A stretch of 44,949 bases of DNA from Chitinophagaceae bacterium (GCA_947474815.1 CANJJU010000004.1:1-44949); one strand, 5' to 3'. Numbered from the stretch's first letter, positions 9,462 to 18,553 are shown. Program-made: numbers and translations. Notes: generated by a model from the letters alone, not told the origin.

Positions 9462-9935
9462 TTATAGTTGTATCAATGCAACTATTTCTTCTAAATATTG
9501 TTGATCGATTTCATCAAAAAAATTAAGCGACTCGCTATCTACATCTAATACGCCTATCACCTCATTTTTGTGTTTCATTGGAACCACTATTTCTGATTTT
9601 GACAAACTACTACAAGCGATGTGTCCCGGAAATTGTTCCACATCAGGCACAATCAATGTTTTAGCGGATAACCAAGCCGCACCACACACGCCTCGCCCTT
9701 TTTGTATTCTAGTACAAGCAACTGGTCCCTGAAACGGTCCTAATACCAACTCGTTTTTTTTCACTAGATAAAAGCCTACCCACAACCAGCCAAATTGCTC
9801 TTTCAAAGAAGCCGCAATATTGGCCAAATTAGCAATCAAATCCAATTCACCTTCCAGTAATGCTTTTATTTGTGGAATCAAGGATTCATATTGTGCAACC
9901 TTTGAACCTTTTGCGATAATTAAGTCATCTGCCAT
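9462..9935 (-). CDS. msrC: Free methionine-(R)-sulfoxide reductase (GAF domain)
   Basis: Single GAF-domain enzyme that reduces free methionine-(R)-sulfoxide, protecting the methionine pool from oxidation. The three cysteines characteristic of fRMsr are present: Cys74 (GPVACTRI), Cys84 (GRGVCGAAW) and Cys108 (GHIACSSLS). The pocket motifs IVVPM and GVLDVDSE are also conserved. 157 aa is typical. It follows recX on the same strand with a 1-nt gap and is very probably co-transcribed with it. Confidence 0.9.
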   Translation of the reverse strand: MADDLIIAKGSKVAQYESLIPQIKALLEGELDLIANLANIAASLKEQFGWLWVGFYLVKKNELVLGPFQGPVACTRIQKGRGVCGAAWLSAKTLIVPDVEQFPGHIACSSLSKSEIVVPMKHKNEVIGVLDVDSESLNFFDEIDQQYLEEIVALIQL

Positions 9936-9936
9936 G

Positions 9937-10404
9937 TTATAATGATTTCAACTTTTCAAAAATAAGCGAGGATTCGTATCCCTTTTGGGTTAAGTAGGAT
10001 TGAAGCTTTTTTTTCTTTGAAAAAATATTTTTTTCAGTTCTTAGCGCTTTTAGTTTATCATCAAAAAGCTTCTCAAATGTACTACTGTATTCGTTTTCAT
10101 CAATCGATAAAAGCGCCTTTTTAACACAATACTCACTTACCTGTCGTTGCTTGAGTTCGTATTTAATCTTGGTTTTACCCCAATGATTTACCCTGAATTT
10201 ACCCCCCGCAAAAGCAATGGCATATCGTTCTTCGTTAAGATAATTTTCTTCTATCATTTGTATTATTAGTCCCTCTACCTGATCCTTATACAACCCGAAA
10301 CTGTATAACTTCTCTTTTACTTCTGTGTGACTCCTCTCCTGATAAGCACAATAATGTCTTATTTTTTGAAGGGCTCTGTCTATTCCTATGTTTAATGGAT
10401 TCAT
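9937..10404 (-). CDS. recX: Regulatory protein RecX
   Basis: Small helical protein that modulates RecA filament growth. Three-helix repeats are visible: ALQKIRHYCAYQERSHTEV, then EGLIIQMIEENYLNEERYA, and a third repeat near the C-terminus ending LIFEKL. The frame opens with a TTG at 10416, but the ATG at 10404 (MNPLNIG) is the more natural start. A TACATTTG element on the minus strand at 10421-10414 lies just upstream. recA itself is not in the window; recX is grouped with msrC here. Confidence 0.85.
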   Translation of the reverse strand: MNPLNIGIDRALQKIRHYCAYQERSHTEVKEKLYSFGLYKDQVEGLIIQMIEENYLNEERYAIAFAGGKFRVNHWGKTKIKYELKQRQVSEYCVKKALLSIDENEYSSTFEKLFDDKLKALRTEKNIFSKKKKLQSYLTQKGYESSLIFEKLKSL

Positions 10405-10545
10405 ATTAACAATCAAATGTAGAATAAAGATGACAAATCGCTCTGTTGAAAAGAACGAAATAAATGATTTCTGTACAACTGTTATTAATTATAAAAGTCT
10501 GAAATACAATTGTGTAAAAAACCTTCTTATATGAGGACAAATATC

Positions 10546-10577
10546 TTGGTTTCATTAACAGCAATCTTTTATCTTTG
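10546..10577 (+). promoter_or_regulatory. dnaN promoter
   Basis: TTG at 10546-10548 and TATCTTTG at 10570-10577, separated by 21 nt, fit the Bacteroidota promoter consensus; the ATG of dnaN follows 20 nt later. Confidence 0.6.
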
Positions 10578-10597
10578 GCTCCTATTAAATCTTACTT

Positions 10598-11713
10598 ATG
10601 AAGTTTATCGTTTCCTCTTCGGCATTGCTGAAACAATTACAACAAATTGGTGGCGTTATCAACACCAATACCGTTTTACCTATATTGGAAGACTTTTTAT
10701 TTGAAATCGAAAAGAACAAATTAACGGTGGTTGCTACAGACCTTGAAACCGTAATGAAAGTTCATCTTGATATTGAAGCAAAAGACAGCGGTAAGGTTTG
10801 TATCCCTGCGAAAATATTAATGGATTCACTAAAAAATATTGCTGAGCAACCGCTCACTTTTAATATTGACAAGAGCTTTGGTATTGAAATCACCAGTGAT
10901 AATGGGAAGTATAAATTGATGGGAGAAAATCCAGACAATTTTCCACGCGAACCCAAAGCGGATGATGCAACAGGCTTCACGATGACTTCTTCGGCACTAG
11001 TGACGGCAATTAACAAAGCACTCTTCGCTGTTAGTAGCGACGATCTTCGTCCGGCTATGACAGGGGTGTTTTTTGAGCTGGATAAAAAAGGAATCACTTT
11101 TGTTGCAACAGATGCACACCGTCTCGTTCGTTACACACGCAAGGATGTTAAGTGTCCACAAAAAGATTCTTTTATTGTTCCTAAAAAACCTCTCAACCTT
11201 TTAAAGGGGTCTTTGCCAGATAATGATGATGAACTAACGATTTCTTATAATAGCAATCATCTTTTTGTAGTACATGGTGGAACCGAGCTTGTGTGTAGAT
11301 TAATTGATGCAAGATTTCCAGACTACAAAGTGGTTATTCCTACCGATAATCCATATAAGATGATTGTAAATAAGGGTGATTTTCAAAGTGCCCTTCGTCG
11401 AGTAAGTGTATTTAGCAATAAAAGCACCAATCAAATTGCACTTACCATCAGTGGAAATAAATTGCAATTAGCCGCACAAGATGTTGATTTTAGCAACGAA
11501 GGAAATGAGCGTATGGCTTGCCAGTATGATGGTGAAGATTTACAAATTGCTTTTAATGCAAAATTTTTGATAGAAATGCTAAATGGTGCAGAAACGCCAG
11601 AAATCATCATGGAGCTTAGCACATCTACGAAAGCAGGTATTATTAAACCAAGCGAACAACTAGAAGAAGAAGAGTTGTTGATGTTGGTAATGCCACTAAT
11701 GTTAAATAGTTAA
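10598..11713 (+). CDS. dnaN: DNA polymerase III beta sliding clamp
   Basis: Ring-shaped processivity clamp for the replicative polymerase. 371 aa, starting MKFIVSSSALLKQLQQIGGV, with three successive clamp domains of about 120 residues. Characteristic segments include FVATDAHRLVRY in domain 2 and the C-terminal LVMPLMLN, which corresponds to the usual MPMR/MPM-type clamp terminus. It is monocistronic, with its own promoter and a strong terminator downstream. dnaA is not adjacent, unlike the classic dnaA-dnaN arrangement of other phyla. Confidence 0.97.
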   Translation: MKFIVSSSALLKQLQQIGGVINTNTVLPILEDFLFEIEKNKLTVVATDLETVMKVHLDIEAKDSGKVCIPAKILMDSLKNIAEQPLTFNIDKSFGIEITSDNGKYKLMGENPDNFPREPKADDATGFTMTSSALVTAINKALFAVSSDDLRPAMTGVFFELDKKGITFVATDAHRLVRYTRKDVKCPQKDSFIVPKKPLNLLKGSLPDNDDELTISYNSNHLFVVHGGTELVCRLIDARFPDYKVVIPTDNPYKMIVNKGDFQSALRRVSVFSNKSTNQIALTISGNKLQLAAQDVDFSNEGNERMACQYDGEDLQIAFNAKFLIEMLNGAETPEIIMELSTSTKAGIIKPSEQLEEEELLMLVMPLMLNS

Positions 11714-11732
11714 TTAAAAATAACAATAACCT

Positions 11733-11766
11733 AAAAACGCTTTCGACATTAACGGAAGCGTTTTTT
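11733..11766 (+). terminator. Rho-independent terminator of dnaN
   Basis: A 13-bp stem pairs 11733-11745 with 11753-11765 (one G-T wobble), with a 7-nt loop, and ends in a six-T run. It lies 20 nt after the dnaN stop codon. Confidence 0.85.
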
Positions 11767-11812
11767 ACATTCACCAAAATAGCAACAGGGGTATTTATCA
11801 AATTGTTTGTAT

Positions 11813-12544
11813 ATGAAAAAAATCGCCATGATACCGGCAAGATATGCGTCTACAAGATTCCCTTTCAAGCTAATGCAACCACTGGGAAACAAAACGGTGA
11901 TCAGACATACGTATGATAATACCGTGGCTACTAATTTGTTTGATGAGGTGATAGTGGTTACTGATAGTGAGCTTATATTTAATGAGATTGTGCAACAGGG
12001 AGGCAAGGCAATGATGAGTAAAAAAAATCATGAAAGCGGTAGCGATCGAATTGCAGAGGCTATAGAAAATATGGAGGTAGATATTATTTTAAATGTACAA
12101 GGAGATGAACCCTTTGTAAACAAAGAAACACTGCGAAAATTATTAGAGGCTTTTAAAGACGATACTATTCAAGTGGCCTCTGTAATGAAAATATTAAATG
12201 ACAACGCACTTATTAATAATCCCAATTATGTAAAGGTGGTGGTAGACAAAAATATGCAGTCGCTTTTATTTAGCAGAAGTCCCATTCCTTATCACCGCGA
12301 CCAAGATGTACTGCCTGTTTATTATGAACACATTGGGGTATATGCATTTAGAAAAGAAGCTCTATTACAGTTTACCAAATGGAATCCAACACCACTTGAA
12401 ATAGTTGAAAAGATTGAGTGTTTGAGGTATTTAGAAAACGGCGTGCCGTTAAAAATGATTCTCACCGAAGATTCAGGAGTAAAAATTGATGTGCCCGAAG
12501 ATTTGATTAAAGCAGCCAATTATCTTCGTGAAATAAGCCAGTAA
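11813..12544 (+). CDS. kdsB: CMP-Kdo synthetase (3-deoxy-manno-octulosonate cytidylyltransferase)
   Basis: Activates Kdo with CTP for attachment to lipid A, in the cytoplasm. The N-terminal nucleotide-binding motif IPARYASTRFPFKLM, the LNVQGDEPFV motif and RSPIPYHRD are all characteristic of KdsB. The open frame starts at a TTG (11807), but the ATG at 11813 gives the standard N-terminus (243 aa). It ends 7 nt before the convergent aminotransferase gene. Together with kdsD on the opposite strand it supplies two steps of Kdo synthesis. Confidence 0.95.
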   Translation: MKKIAMIPARYASTRFPFKLMQPLGNKTVIRHTYDNTVATNLFDEVIVVTDSELIFNEIVQQGGKAMMSKKNHESGSDRIAEAIENMEVDIILNVQGDEPFVNKETLRKLLEAFKDDTIQVASVMKILNDNALINNPNYVKVVVDKNMQSLLFSRSPIPYHRDQDVLPVYYEHIGVYAFRKEALLQFTKWNPTPLEIVEKIECLRYLENGVPLKMILTEDSGVKIDVPEDLIKAANYLREISQ

Positions 12545-12551
12545 AAAATAT

Positions 12552-13706
12552 TTAGCTCAAGTATTTTATAAGCCTATTTGCGGCTTCATCTAAAGTGGAT
12601 TCCTTTTTAGCAAAACAAAAGCGCAACACTTTATTCTCCACAGGGTTTTTGTAAAATGCCGAAACCGGAATCGTTGCAACACCCGCCTCTTTGGTTAACC
12701 TCACTGCAAAATCATATTCATTTTCTTCACTAATATTAGCATAGCTATACAACTGAAAATAGCTTCCAAATGAGGGTAAGGGGATGAATTTTGTTTGACT
12801 CATGTTCTGTTTAAAATAATCTCTTTTTTGCTGTAAAAAAGAACCGAGTTGAAGATATTGCTCCCTGTCTTCTAAGAAAGCAGCCAACGCATATTGTGTA
12901 GGACCATTACAGGTAAAGCAATTGAACTGATGTACCTTTCTAAATTCTTTCATTAGTTTTTCTGGAGCAATACAATATCCCATTTTCCACCCTGTACAAT
13001 GATAGACTTTTCCAAAAGAGAATGAAACAAAACTTCTCTCTAATAAATCGGGATATCTTAACATAGAACAATGTGCCTTATTATCAAATATCAAATGCTC
13101 ATACACTTCATCGCTGATAATAAAAATCCCCGTATCCTTTACAATGCTTCGAAGTTGATTGATATCGTTGTCGGTAAACACGCTCCCTGATGGATTGTGC
13201 GGGGTATTAATAATAATTGCTTTTGTTTTTTTATTTACTTTTTCTTTTACGACTGTCCAATCAATGGAATAGTCTGGAAACTGTAAAGATATTGGTACCG
13301 GAATAGCTCCGTTTATTTCAATATTGGGAATATAAGAATCATACGCCGGTTCAAATAAAATCACTTCGTCTCCTGCTTGTAAAATAGTTGTAAGGGCTGT
13401 GTATATAGAATAGGTTCCTCCGGGAGTAATAGTAATTTCTGTGTCAGGGTTAACAGTTGCCTGATATAATAAATTTACTTTTTCAGCTATTCTTTCCCGT
13501 AATAATGGAAGGCCACACATATGCACATATTGATTGTTTCCGTTTCTCATTGCCTGAGTAACCAAATCCGTGAGCGCATTGTTCATCGGAAAATCGGGAA
13601 ATCCTTGTCCTAAATTAATGGCATTATGAGCAGATGCAAGTGCGCTCATCACCGTAAAAATGGTGGTGCCTACCGTGGGGAGTTTACTTTGGATATTTGT
13701 GTGCAA
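12552..13706 (-). CDS. Methionine/aromatic aminotransferase (YbdL-like, PLP-dependent)
   Basis: Class I/II fold-type I aminotransferase of 384 aa. N-terminal INLGQGFPDFP, NPSG (171-174), SDEVYEHL (198-205) and the PLP lysine Lys233 in SFGKVYHCTGWKMGY match the YbdL/kynurenine aminotransferase-like family that RefSeq-type annotation calls methionine aminotransferase. The start is a TTG: the conserved SKLPTVGTTIF segment begins at residue 7, the next ATG is residue 20, and no ATG, GTG or CTG lies between the TTG and the upstream in-frame stop. It sits 50 nt downstream of manC, so it may be the third gene of that operon. Confidence 0.85.
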   Translation of the reverse strand: MHTNIQSKLPTVGTTIFTVMSALASAHNAINLGQGFPDFPMNNALTDLVTQAMRNGNNQYVHMCGLPLLRERIAEKVNLLYQATVNPDTEITITPGGTYSIYTALTTILQAGDEVILFEPAYDSYIPNIEINGAIPVPISLQFPDYSIDWTVVKEKVNKKTKAIIINTPHNPSGSVFTDNDINQLRSIVKDTGIFIISDEVYEHLIFDNKAHCSMLRYPDLLERSFVSFSFGKVYHCTGWKMGYCIAPEKLMKEFRKVHQFNCFTCNGPTQYALAAFLEDREQYLQLGSFLQQKRDYFKQNMSQTKFIPLPSFGSYFQLYSYANISEENEYDFAVRLTKEAGVATIPVSAFYKNPVENKVLRFCFAKKESTLDEAANRLIKYLS

Positions 13707-13756
13707 AAAAACAGATTGAGGAGGTTTATACTCTATTCTAATTTAACCAATGAAGA

Positions 13757-14839
13757 TTAAATAAATTTATCGCCTTTGTTTCGTTTTATCTCTGCCACAT
13801 ATTCTTTGATTTCTTGTTCTTTATCCTTTTTACAAATCATTAAAACATCCTTCGTGTCCACTATAATAAAATCTTCTAGGCCTTGTAATAAAACTAGTTT
13901 TTTATTGTCGGCATGCACCATGTTTTTAGTAGCATCAATGATGATTACATTGTTACCAGTGACCGCATTGTCTAAATAATCTTTTTCAATGGTATCATAT
14001 GCACTGGTCCAAGTACCAAGATCACTCCATCCAAAAGCAGCAGGAACAACATAAACATTATCCGCTTTTTCCATAATACCATAGTCAATAGAAATGTTTA
14101 CACACTGAGGGTAAATTCTTTCTATCGCTTCGTGTTCTCTTTCTGTATTAAACAAAGATTTTTCTGCATCAAAAACTTCATGAATTTCGGGAAGTAGTTT
14201 TTCAAAAGCAGCGACAATGCTTTTAATCTTCCAAACAAAAATGCCGGCATTCCATAAAAAATCTCCACTTTGTACAAATGTCTTCGCAAGTTCTTTGTCT
14301 GGTTTTTCTGTAAATGTTTTTACTTTATACACATTGTTACTTACTGAAAGTGGCTCATATTGAATATAACCATATCCGGTATTCGGATTGGTAGGCTTGA
14401 TGCCAAGCGTAAGCAGTGCTTTGATTTCAGAAGTAAACTGTAGGGCATCCAAACAGATTTTTTCAAAAGAAACTTCATCGGTAATTAAATGATCTGCGGG
14501 TGCGCAAATAAGATTTGCTTCAGGATTTAATTGATTAAGTTTATAGGAAATGTAGGCAATACAAGGGGCGGTGTTTTTTCTAGAAGGCTCACATAAAATA
14601 TTTGAGCTGTTCAGATGGGGCAGCTGCTCCATTACAATTTTCTTGTAACTATCTGACGTAACTACAAAAATATTTTCTGCAGGAATAAAACGAGCAAAGC
14701 GATCATACGTAGATTGAATAAGCGTTTTGCCAATATTTAATATGTCTAAAAACTGTTTAGGATACTCTGTTCTGCTCATGGGCCAAAATCTACTTCCTAT
14801 TCCCCCTGCCATGATCGCTACATAATTATTTTTATTCAT
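13757..14839 (-). CDS. manC: Mannose-1-phosphate guanylyltransferase (GDP-mannose synthesis)
   Basis: Transfers GMP from GTP to mannose-1-phosphate, giving GDP-mannose for LPS, exopolysaccharide or glycan synthesis. The nucleotidyltransferase signature AGGIGSRFWPMSR followed by PKQFLDIL is at the N-terminus, with CAPADHLI, FTEKPDKE and WNAGIFVW further on. 360 aa corresponds to the single-domain form without a fused isomerase cupin; a separate type II phosphomannose-isomerase-like cupin is found at 30067-30558. It begins 15 nt after kdsD, so the two are almost certainly co-transcribed. Confidence 0.92.
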   Translation of the reverse strand: MNKNNYVAIMAGGIGSRFWPMSRTEYPKQFLDILNIGKTLIQSTYDRFARFIPAENIFVVTSDSYKKIVMEQLPHLNSSNILCEPSRKNTAPCIAYISYKLNQLNPEANLICAPADHLITDEVSFEKICLDALQFTSEIKALLTLGIKPTNPNTGYGYIQYEPLSVSNNVYKVKTFTEKPDKELAKTFVQSGDFLWNAGIFVWKIKSIVAAFEKLLPEIHEVFDAEKSLFNTEREHEAIERIYPQCVNISIDYGIMEKADNVYVVPAAFGWSDLGTWTSAYDTIEKDYLDNAVTGNNVIIIDATKNMVHADNKKLVLLQGLEDFIIVDTKDVLMICKKDKEQEIKEYVAEIKRNKGDKFI

Positions 14840-14854
14840 ACACCTCTTGCATTT

Positions 14855-15820
14855 TTAGATGATACCTTCCCTGATAATATCTTGAATATGAACTACACCA
14901 ATGTATTTTCCTTGCTCTGTTACGAGCAACTGATTGATGTGATTGTTTCTCATCAACTCGAGCGCTTCTGCCGCCAAGGCGTCTGATGAAATTAATTTAG
15001 GACTAGCGCTCATTATATCTTTCGCTGTTAACCCGTCAAGAGAATTGTTTTTTTCTAACATTCTGCGTATATCCCCGTCTGTTATAATTCCAATAATCTC
15101 GTTACTTAAACTAACAACCGCTACCGTGCCCAATCTTTTTTTAGTGATTTCTATAATCACTTCTTTAATGGAAGCAGTAGGATTTACTAGTGGTGGTTCT
15201 TGTTTTGCAAGAAGTTCAATTACTCTTAAATACAACTTCTTACCTAATGCGCCTCCCGGATGAAACTTGGCAAAGTCTTCCTTATTGAATCCTTTTATTT
15301 CCATTAAACAAACTGCCAACGCATCTCCCATGACCATTTGAGCGGTTGTGCTAGTGGTGGGTGCAAGATTATTTGGACAAGCCTCTTGTGAAACGGTGGT
15401 GTTTAATAAAATATCACAGTGGGTTGCAAGATAAGACTGGTTGTTTCCTGCCATACCAATTAGGGTATTACCAAATCCTTTTAATAATGGAATCAATACT
15501 TTTATTTCCGGACTGTCTCCGCTTTTACTAATCAACAGAACAATGTCCTCTTTTTGAATGATGCCCAAATCTCCATGAATAGCATCTGCTGCATGCATAA
15601 AAACAGAAGGCGTTCCTGTACTATTGAATGTTGCTACAATCTTTTGGGCTATAATCGCACTTTTTCCAATTCCACTAACAACTAGCCGACCCTTAGAATA
15701 GGCAATTTTTTCAACCGCTTTTACAAAGTCGGCATTTATATATGCCGCCAGCTCATGAATAGCAGTTGCTTGCAATTGTAGGGTGCTTAAAGCAGTAGGT
15801 ATGATTGTTTCGCTCTTCAT
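14855..15820 (-). CDS. kdsD: D-arabinose-5-phosphate isomerase (KdsD/KpsF)
   Basis: Converts ribulose-5-phosphate to arabinose-5-phosphate, the first committed precursor of Kdo. An N-terminal SIS domain (about 25-170; VSGIGKSAIIAQKIV, HAADAIHGDLGII, ISKSGDSPE) is followed by two CBS domains (about 200-321; GIITDGDIRR and GVVHIQDIIREGI). 321 aa is standard. It is the first gene of the minus-strand kdsD-manC-aminotransferase cluster, with a well-formed promoter immediately upstream. Confidence 0.93.
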   Translation of the reverse strand: MKSETIIPTALSTLQLQATAIHELAAYINADFVKAVEKIAYSKGRLVVSGIGKSAIIAQKIVATFNSTGTPSVFMHAADAIHGDLGIIQKEDIVLLISKSGDSPEIKVLIPLLKGFGNTLIGMAGNNQSYLATHCDILLNTTVSQEACPNNLAPTTSTTAQMVMGDALAVCLMEIKGFNKEDFAKFHPGGALGKKLYLRVIELLAKQEPPLVNPTASIKEVIIEITKKRLGTVAVVSLSNEIIGIITDGDIRRMLEKNNSLDGLTAKDIMSASPKLISSDALAAEALELMRNNHINQLLVTEQGKYIGVVHIQDIIREGII

Positions 15821-15832
15821 TTATTAAGTTTA

Positions 15833-15862
15833 CAAACCTACTCTAAATAGTGGAAAACACAA
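15833..15862 (-). promoter_or_regulatory. kdsD promoter
   Basis: On the minus strand TTG (15862-15860) and TAGGTTTG (15840-15833) are separated by 19 nt, matching the Bacteroidota consensus; the ATG follows 12 nt downstream. Confidence 0.6.
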
Positions 15863-15879
15863 AGAATAGAAAATATTGC

Positions 15880-15975
15880 TTTTTAGCCCTAAAATGATAA
15901 AAATTCTAAATTTTTGGTGTTTTTTTGATAAAAATGGTGCTTTTTGTCTCTTTTTTACTGTTTTTTGCTCTTTTT
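15880..15975. other. Phased A/T tracts (predicted intrinsically curved DNA)
   Basis: Runs of four to seven A or T begin at about 15880, 15891, 15899, 15911, 15920, 15930, 15941, 15951, 15961 and 15971, close to the 10.5-bp helical repeat. Such phasing is the established signature of intrinsic bending. The stretch lies between the kdsD and recQ promoters and accounts for most of this 286-nt gene-free interval. A regulatory role (UP-element-like or nucleoid protein binding) is inference. Confidence 0.6.
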
Positions 15976-16004
15976 AGTAAAGTATAAAAATCAATAAATA
16001 GGCC

Positions 16005-16035
16005 TTGCAAATGCGAGGCTTTTAGATTAACTTCG
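16005..16035 (+). promoter_or_regulatory. recQ promoter (near-consensus)
   Basis: TTG at 16005-16007 and TAACTTCG at 16028-16035 (one mismatch to TAnnTTTG), with a 20-nt spacer. The recQ ATG is 71 nt further on. Confidence 0.45.
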
Positions 16036-16106
16036 TTGCCCTTTGAAAAAAACCTCATTATAATCCTGGGTTTATTGTAGAAGAAAAGATATTAACGAGC
16101 ATTTTT

Positions 16107-18371
16107 ATGGCTACTAAAAAAAAGACGATTGCCGCTACTACAAAACAGCCAATAAGGGCAGCAGGCAAATTGGGCAATTCCGAGCTTACTAGCCAACTTC
16201 AAAAACACTTTGGCTTCAATCAATTTAAGGGGCCACAAGAAGAAATTATTCAAACTGTACTTCAAGGAAAAGATGCTTTTGTAATTATGCCTACGGGGGG
16301 CGGGAAAAGTCTTTGTTATCAGCTGCCTGCCATGATGAGCGAGGGGGTTGCCATTATCGTGTCCCCACTAATTGCCTTAATGAAAAATCAAGTGGATCTA
16401 GTGCGTAGTTATAGTAGCAAGGATAATGTGGCGCATTTTTTAAATAGCACACTTAATAAAGGCCAACAAAAAACAGTTAAAGATGATCTTATAAGCGGGG
16501 ATACAAAAATGTTATATGTAGCGCCCGAAACAATGACCAAAGAAGAGAATGTTGAATTTTTTAAAACCTTAAAAATCTCCTTCTTTGCTGTAGATGAGGC
16601 ACATTGTATTTCTGAGTGGGGTCATGATTTTAGACCAGAATATAGGAGACTAAAAGAAACAATGGAATTGATTAACCCATCTATTCCTATTATTGGACTA
16701 ACAGCAACGGCTACACCAAAAGTACAAAACGATATAGTCAAAAATCTTGGACTTAGAACTCCCGCTGTATTTATTTCGTCTTTTAATAGACCAAATTTAT
16801 ACTATGAAATTCTTCCTAAAATAAATGTTGACCAAACCAATAAAAGCATTGTTCGCTTTATTCAATTACACAAAAACAAAAGTGGAATTATTTATACGCT
16901 CAACAGAAAAACAACTGAGGAGCTGGCAAATATGCTTGTAGCTAATGGAATTAAAGCAGTGGCATATCATGCTGGATTAGATAGCAAGTTGCGTTCTCTA
17001 AGACAAGATCAGTTTTTGAACGAAGATGTAAGTGTGATTGTTGCGACTATTGCTTTTGGAATGGGTATTGATAAACCAGATGTCCGTTTTGTAATACATT
17101 ATAATATTCCTAAGTCAATTGAAAACTATTATCAAGAAACGGGGCGCGCAGGAAGAGATGGAATGGAAGGAAAATGTATCCTATATTATTCTCATAAAGA
17201 TGTTGCCAAGCTAGAACATTTAATGAAAGACAAAGCGCTTAGTGAAAGAGAGGTGGGCGCTCAACTAATTAATGAAACCCTTTCGTATGCAGAAAGCAGT
17301 GTGTGTAGACGAAAAACATTGTTGTATTATTTTGGAGAGGAGTATGATGATTCTCAGAGTTGTGGACAATGCGATAATTGTTTGCATCCTAAAGAAAAAA
17401 TAGAAGCAAAAGAAAGCGCGGCTATTGTTCTTAAAGCAATAAAAGCACTAGGCGAACACTTTACAATTGATTACCTGCTTTTAATACTAACCGGAAAGGC
17501 TACCAATCAAGTACAAATGTATCGTCATGAAACACTAGATGTTTTTGCAAGTGGCAACGATCAAGAGCCACACTATTGGAATAGTTTGGTTAGGCAAATG
17601 TTATTAAGCGGCTTGTTAGAAAAAGATATTGTAGAGTATGGTGTTTTAAAAATCACCAAAAAAGGAACCGCTTTTCTTAAAAAACCTGTTTCATTTAAAA
17701 TTGTATTAAATAACTTATTTGAAGAAGCCAACGCCGATGAAGATGAAGCGGAAATCGCAGAAGCAGGCGCGGGGGCAACAGACGACAAACTATTTGAACT
17801 TCTTAAAGACCTTAGAAAAAAAGTAGCCAAAGAAAAAAATCTGCCGCCCTTTGTTATTTTTTTAGAGCGTTCTTTGGAAGATATGGCTGTGATGTATCCT
17901 ACCACGTTAGATGAGCTTGAAAAAATAAGTGGTGTGAGTAAAGGAAAAGCTATTCGATATGGCAAACCTTTTATTGATTTAATTACAGACTATATTGAAG
18001 AAAATGAAGTAATAAGACCAGATGACTTTGTAATGAAGAGTGTATTAAATAGAAATAATAATAAAATTTTTATAATACAAAACGTAGATAAAAAAATACC
18101 TCTTGAAACAATTGCAAAAAACAAAGAGCTACGCATCGATGAGTTGTTAGAAGAGATGGAAACAATTGTTGCAAGTGGCACTAAGTTAAATTTAAACTAT
18201 GCCATCAATGATATGGTAGACGAGTACGAACAGGCAGAAATTATTGAATATTTTAAAAGTTGCGAAAGCGCTTCGCTTCAAATTGCACTGGAAGAATTAG
18301 CAGAGGGTAATTTTAATTGGGAGCAACTAAAGCTAATGCGCATCAAATTCTTGTGTGAATATGGTAACTAA
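16107..18371 (+). CDS. recQ: ATP-dependent DNA helicase RecQ
   Basis: 3'-5' DNA helicase acting in recombination and repair. A lysine-rich N-terminal extension (1-25) precedes the helicase core with Walker A MPTGGGKS (61-68), DEAH (163-166) and motif VI QETGRAGRDG. The RecQ-C-terminal zinc cysteines follow (CRRKTLLYYFGE, CGQCDNC). An HRDC domain (about 570-630, LPPFVIFLERSLEDMA) and a C-terminal helical extension resembling the HTH found on long Bacteroidota RecQ proteins complete it. At 754 aa it is longer than E. coli RecQ because of this tail. It is transcribed alone, ahead of tRNA-Phe. Confidence 0.95.
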   Translation: MATKKKTIAATTKQPIRAAGKLGNSELTSQLQKHFGFNQFKGPQEEIIQTVLQGKDAFVIMPTGGGKSLCYQLPAMMSEGVAIIVSPLIALMKNQVDLVRSYSSKDNVAHFLNSTLNKGQQKTVKDDLISGDTKMLYVAPETMTKEENVEFFKTLKISFFAVDEAHCISEWGHDFRPEYRRLKETMELINPSIPIIGLTATATPKVQNDIVKNLGLRTPAVFISSFNRPNLYYEILPKINVDQTNKSIVRFIQLHKNKSGIIYTLNRKTTEELANMLVANGIKAVAYHAGLDSKLRSLRQDQFLNEDVSVIVATIAFGMGIDKPDVRFVIHYNIPKSIENYYQETGRAGRDGMEGKCILYYSHKDVAKLEHLMKDKALSEREVGAQLINETLSYAESSVCRRKTLLYYFGEEYDDSQSCGQCDNCLHPKEKIEAKESAAIVLKAIKALGEHFTIDYLLLILTGKATNQVQMYRHETLDVFASGNDQEPHYWNSLVRQMLLSGLLEKDIVEYGVLKITKKGTAFLKKPVSFKIVLNNLFEEANADEDEAEIAEAGAGATDDKLFELLKDLRKKVAKEKNLPPFVIFLERSLEDMAVMYPTTLDELEKISGVSKGKAIRYGKPFIDLITDYIEENEVIRPDDFVMKSVLNRNNNKIFIIQNVDKKIPLETIAKNKELRIDELLEEMETIVASGTKLNLNYAINDMVDEYEQAEIIEYFKSCESASLQIALEELAEGNFNWEQLKLMRIKFLCEYGN

Positions 18372-18435
18372 TTTTGTCAATTAGTACCAATTTTATATAA
18401 ATTCCCTTATTTTTGCTGCCCCGAAAGGACAAAAA

Positions 18436-18508
18436 GGTGCGGTAGCTCAGTTGGTAGAGCAATGGACTGAAAATCCATGTGTCGCCGGTTCAACCCCGGC
18501 CCACACCA
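18436..18508 (+). tRNA. tRNA-Phe (GAA)
   Basis: A 73-nt cloverleaf without encoded CCA. The D arm is GCTC...GAGC, the anticodon stem ATGGA/TCCAT carries GAA at 18469-18471, and the T arm is GCCGG-TTCAACC-CCGGC. The acceptor strands GGTGCGG and CCACACC pair except for a C-A mismatch at position 5-68. It lies 64 nt after recQ and is followed directly by a terminator. Confidence 0.95.
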
Positions 18509-18513
18509 CTTTT

Positions 18514-18553
18514 AAGGGCTGAAAATCACTAATAATGATTATCAGCCCTTTTT
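18514..18553 (+). terminator. Rho-independent terminator after tRNA-Phe
   Basis: A 15-bp stem (18514-18528 with 18536-18550, one A-A mismatch) with the 7-nt loop CTAATAA, followed by a T-rich tail. The remainder of the gap to 18632 holds nothing I can identify. Confidence 0.85.

Noticed and set aside
10510-10704. Small ORF of 64 aa ahead of dnaN
   Set aside because: It overlaps the dnaN start in another frame and covers the promoter; there is no independent support.
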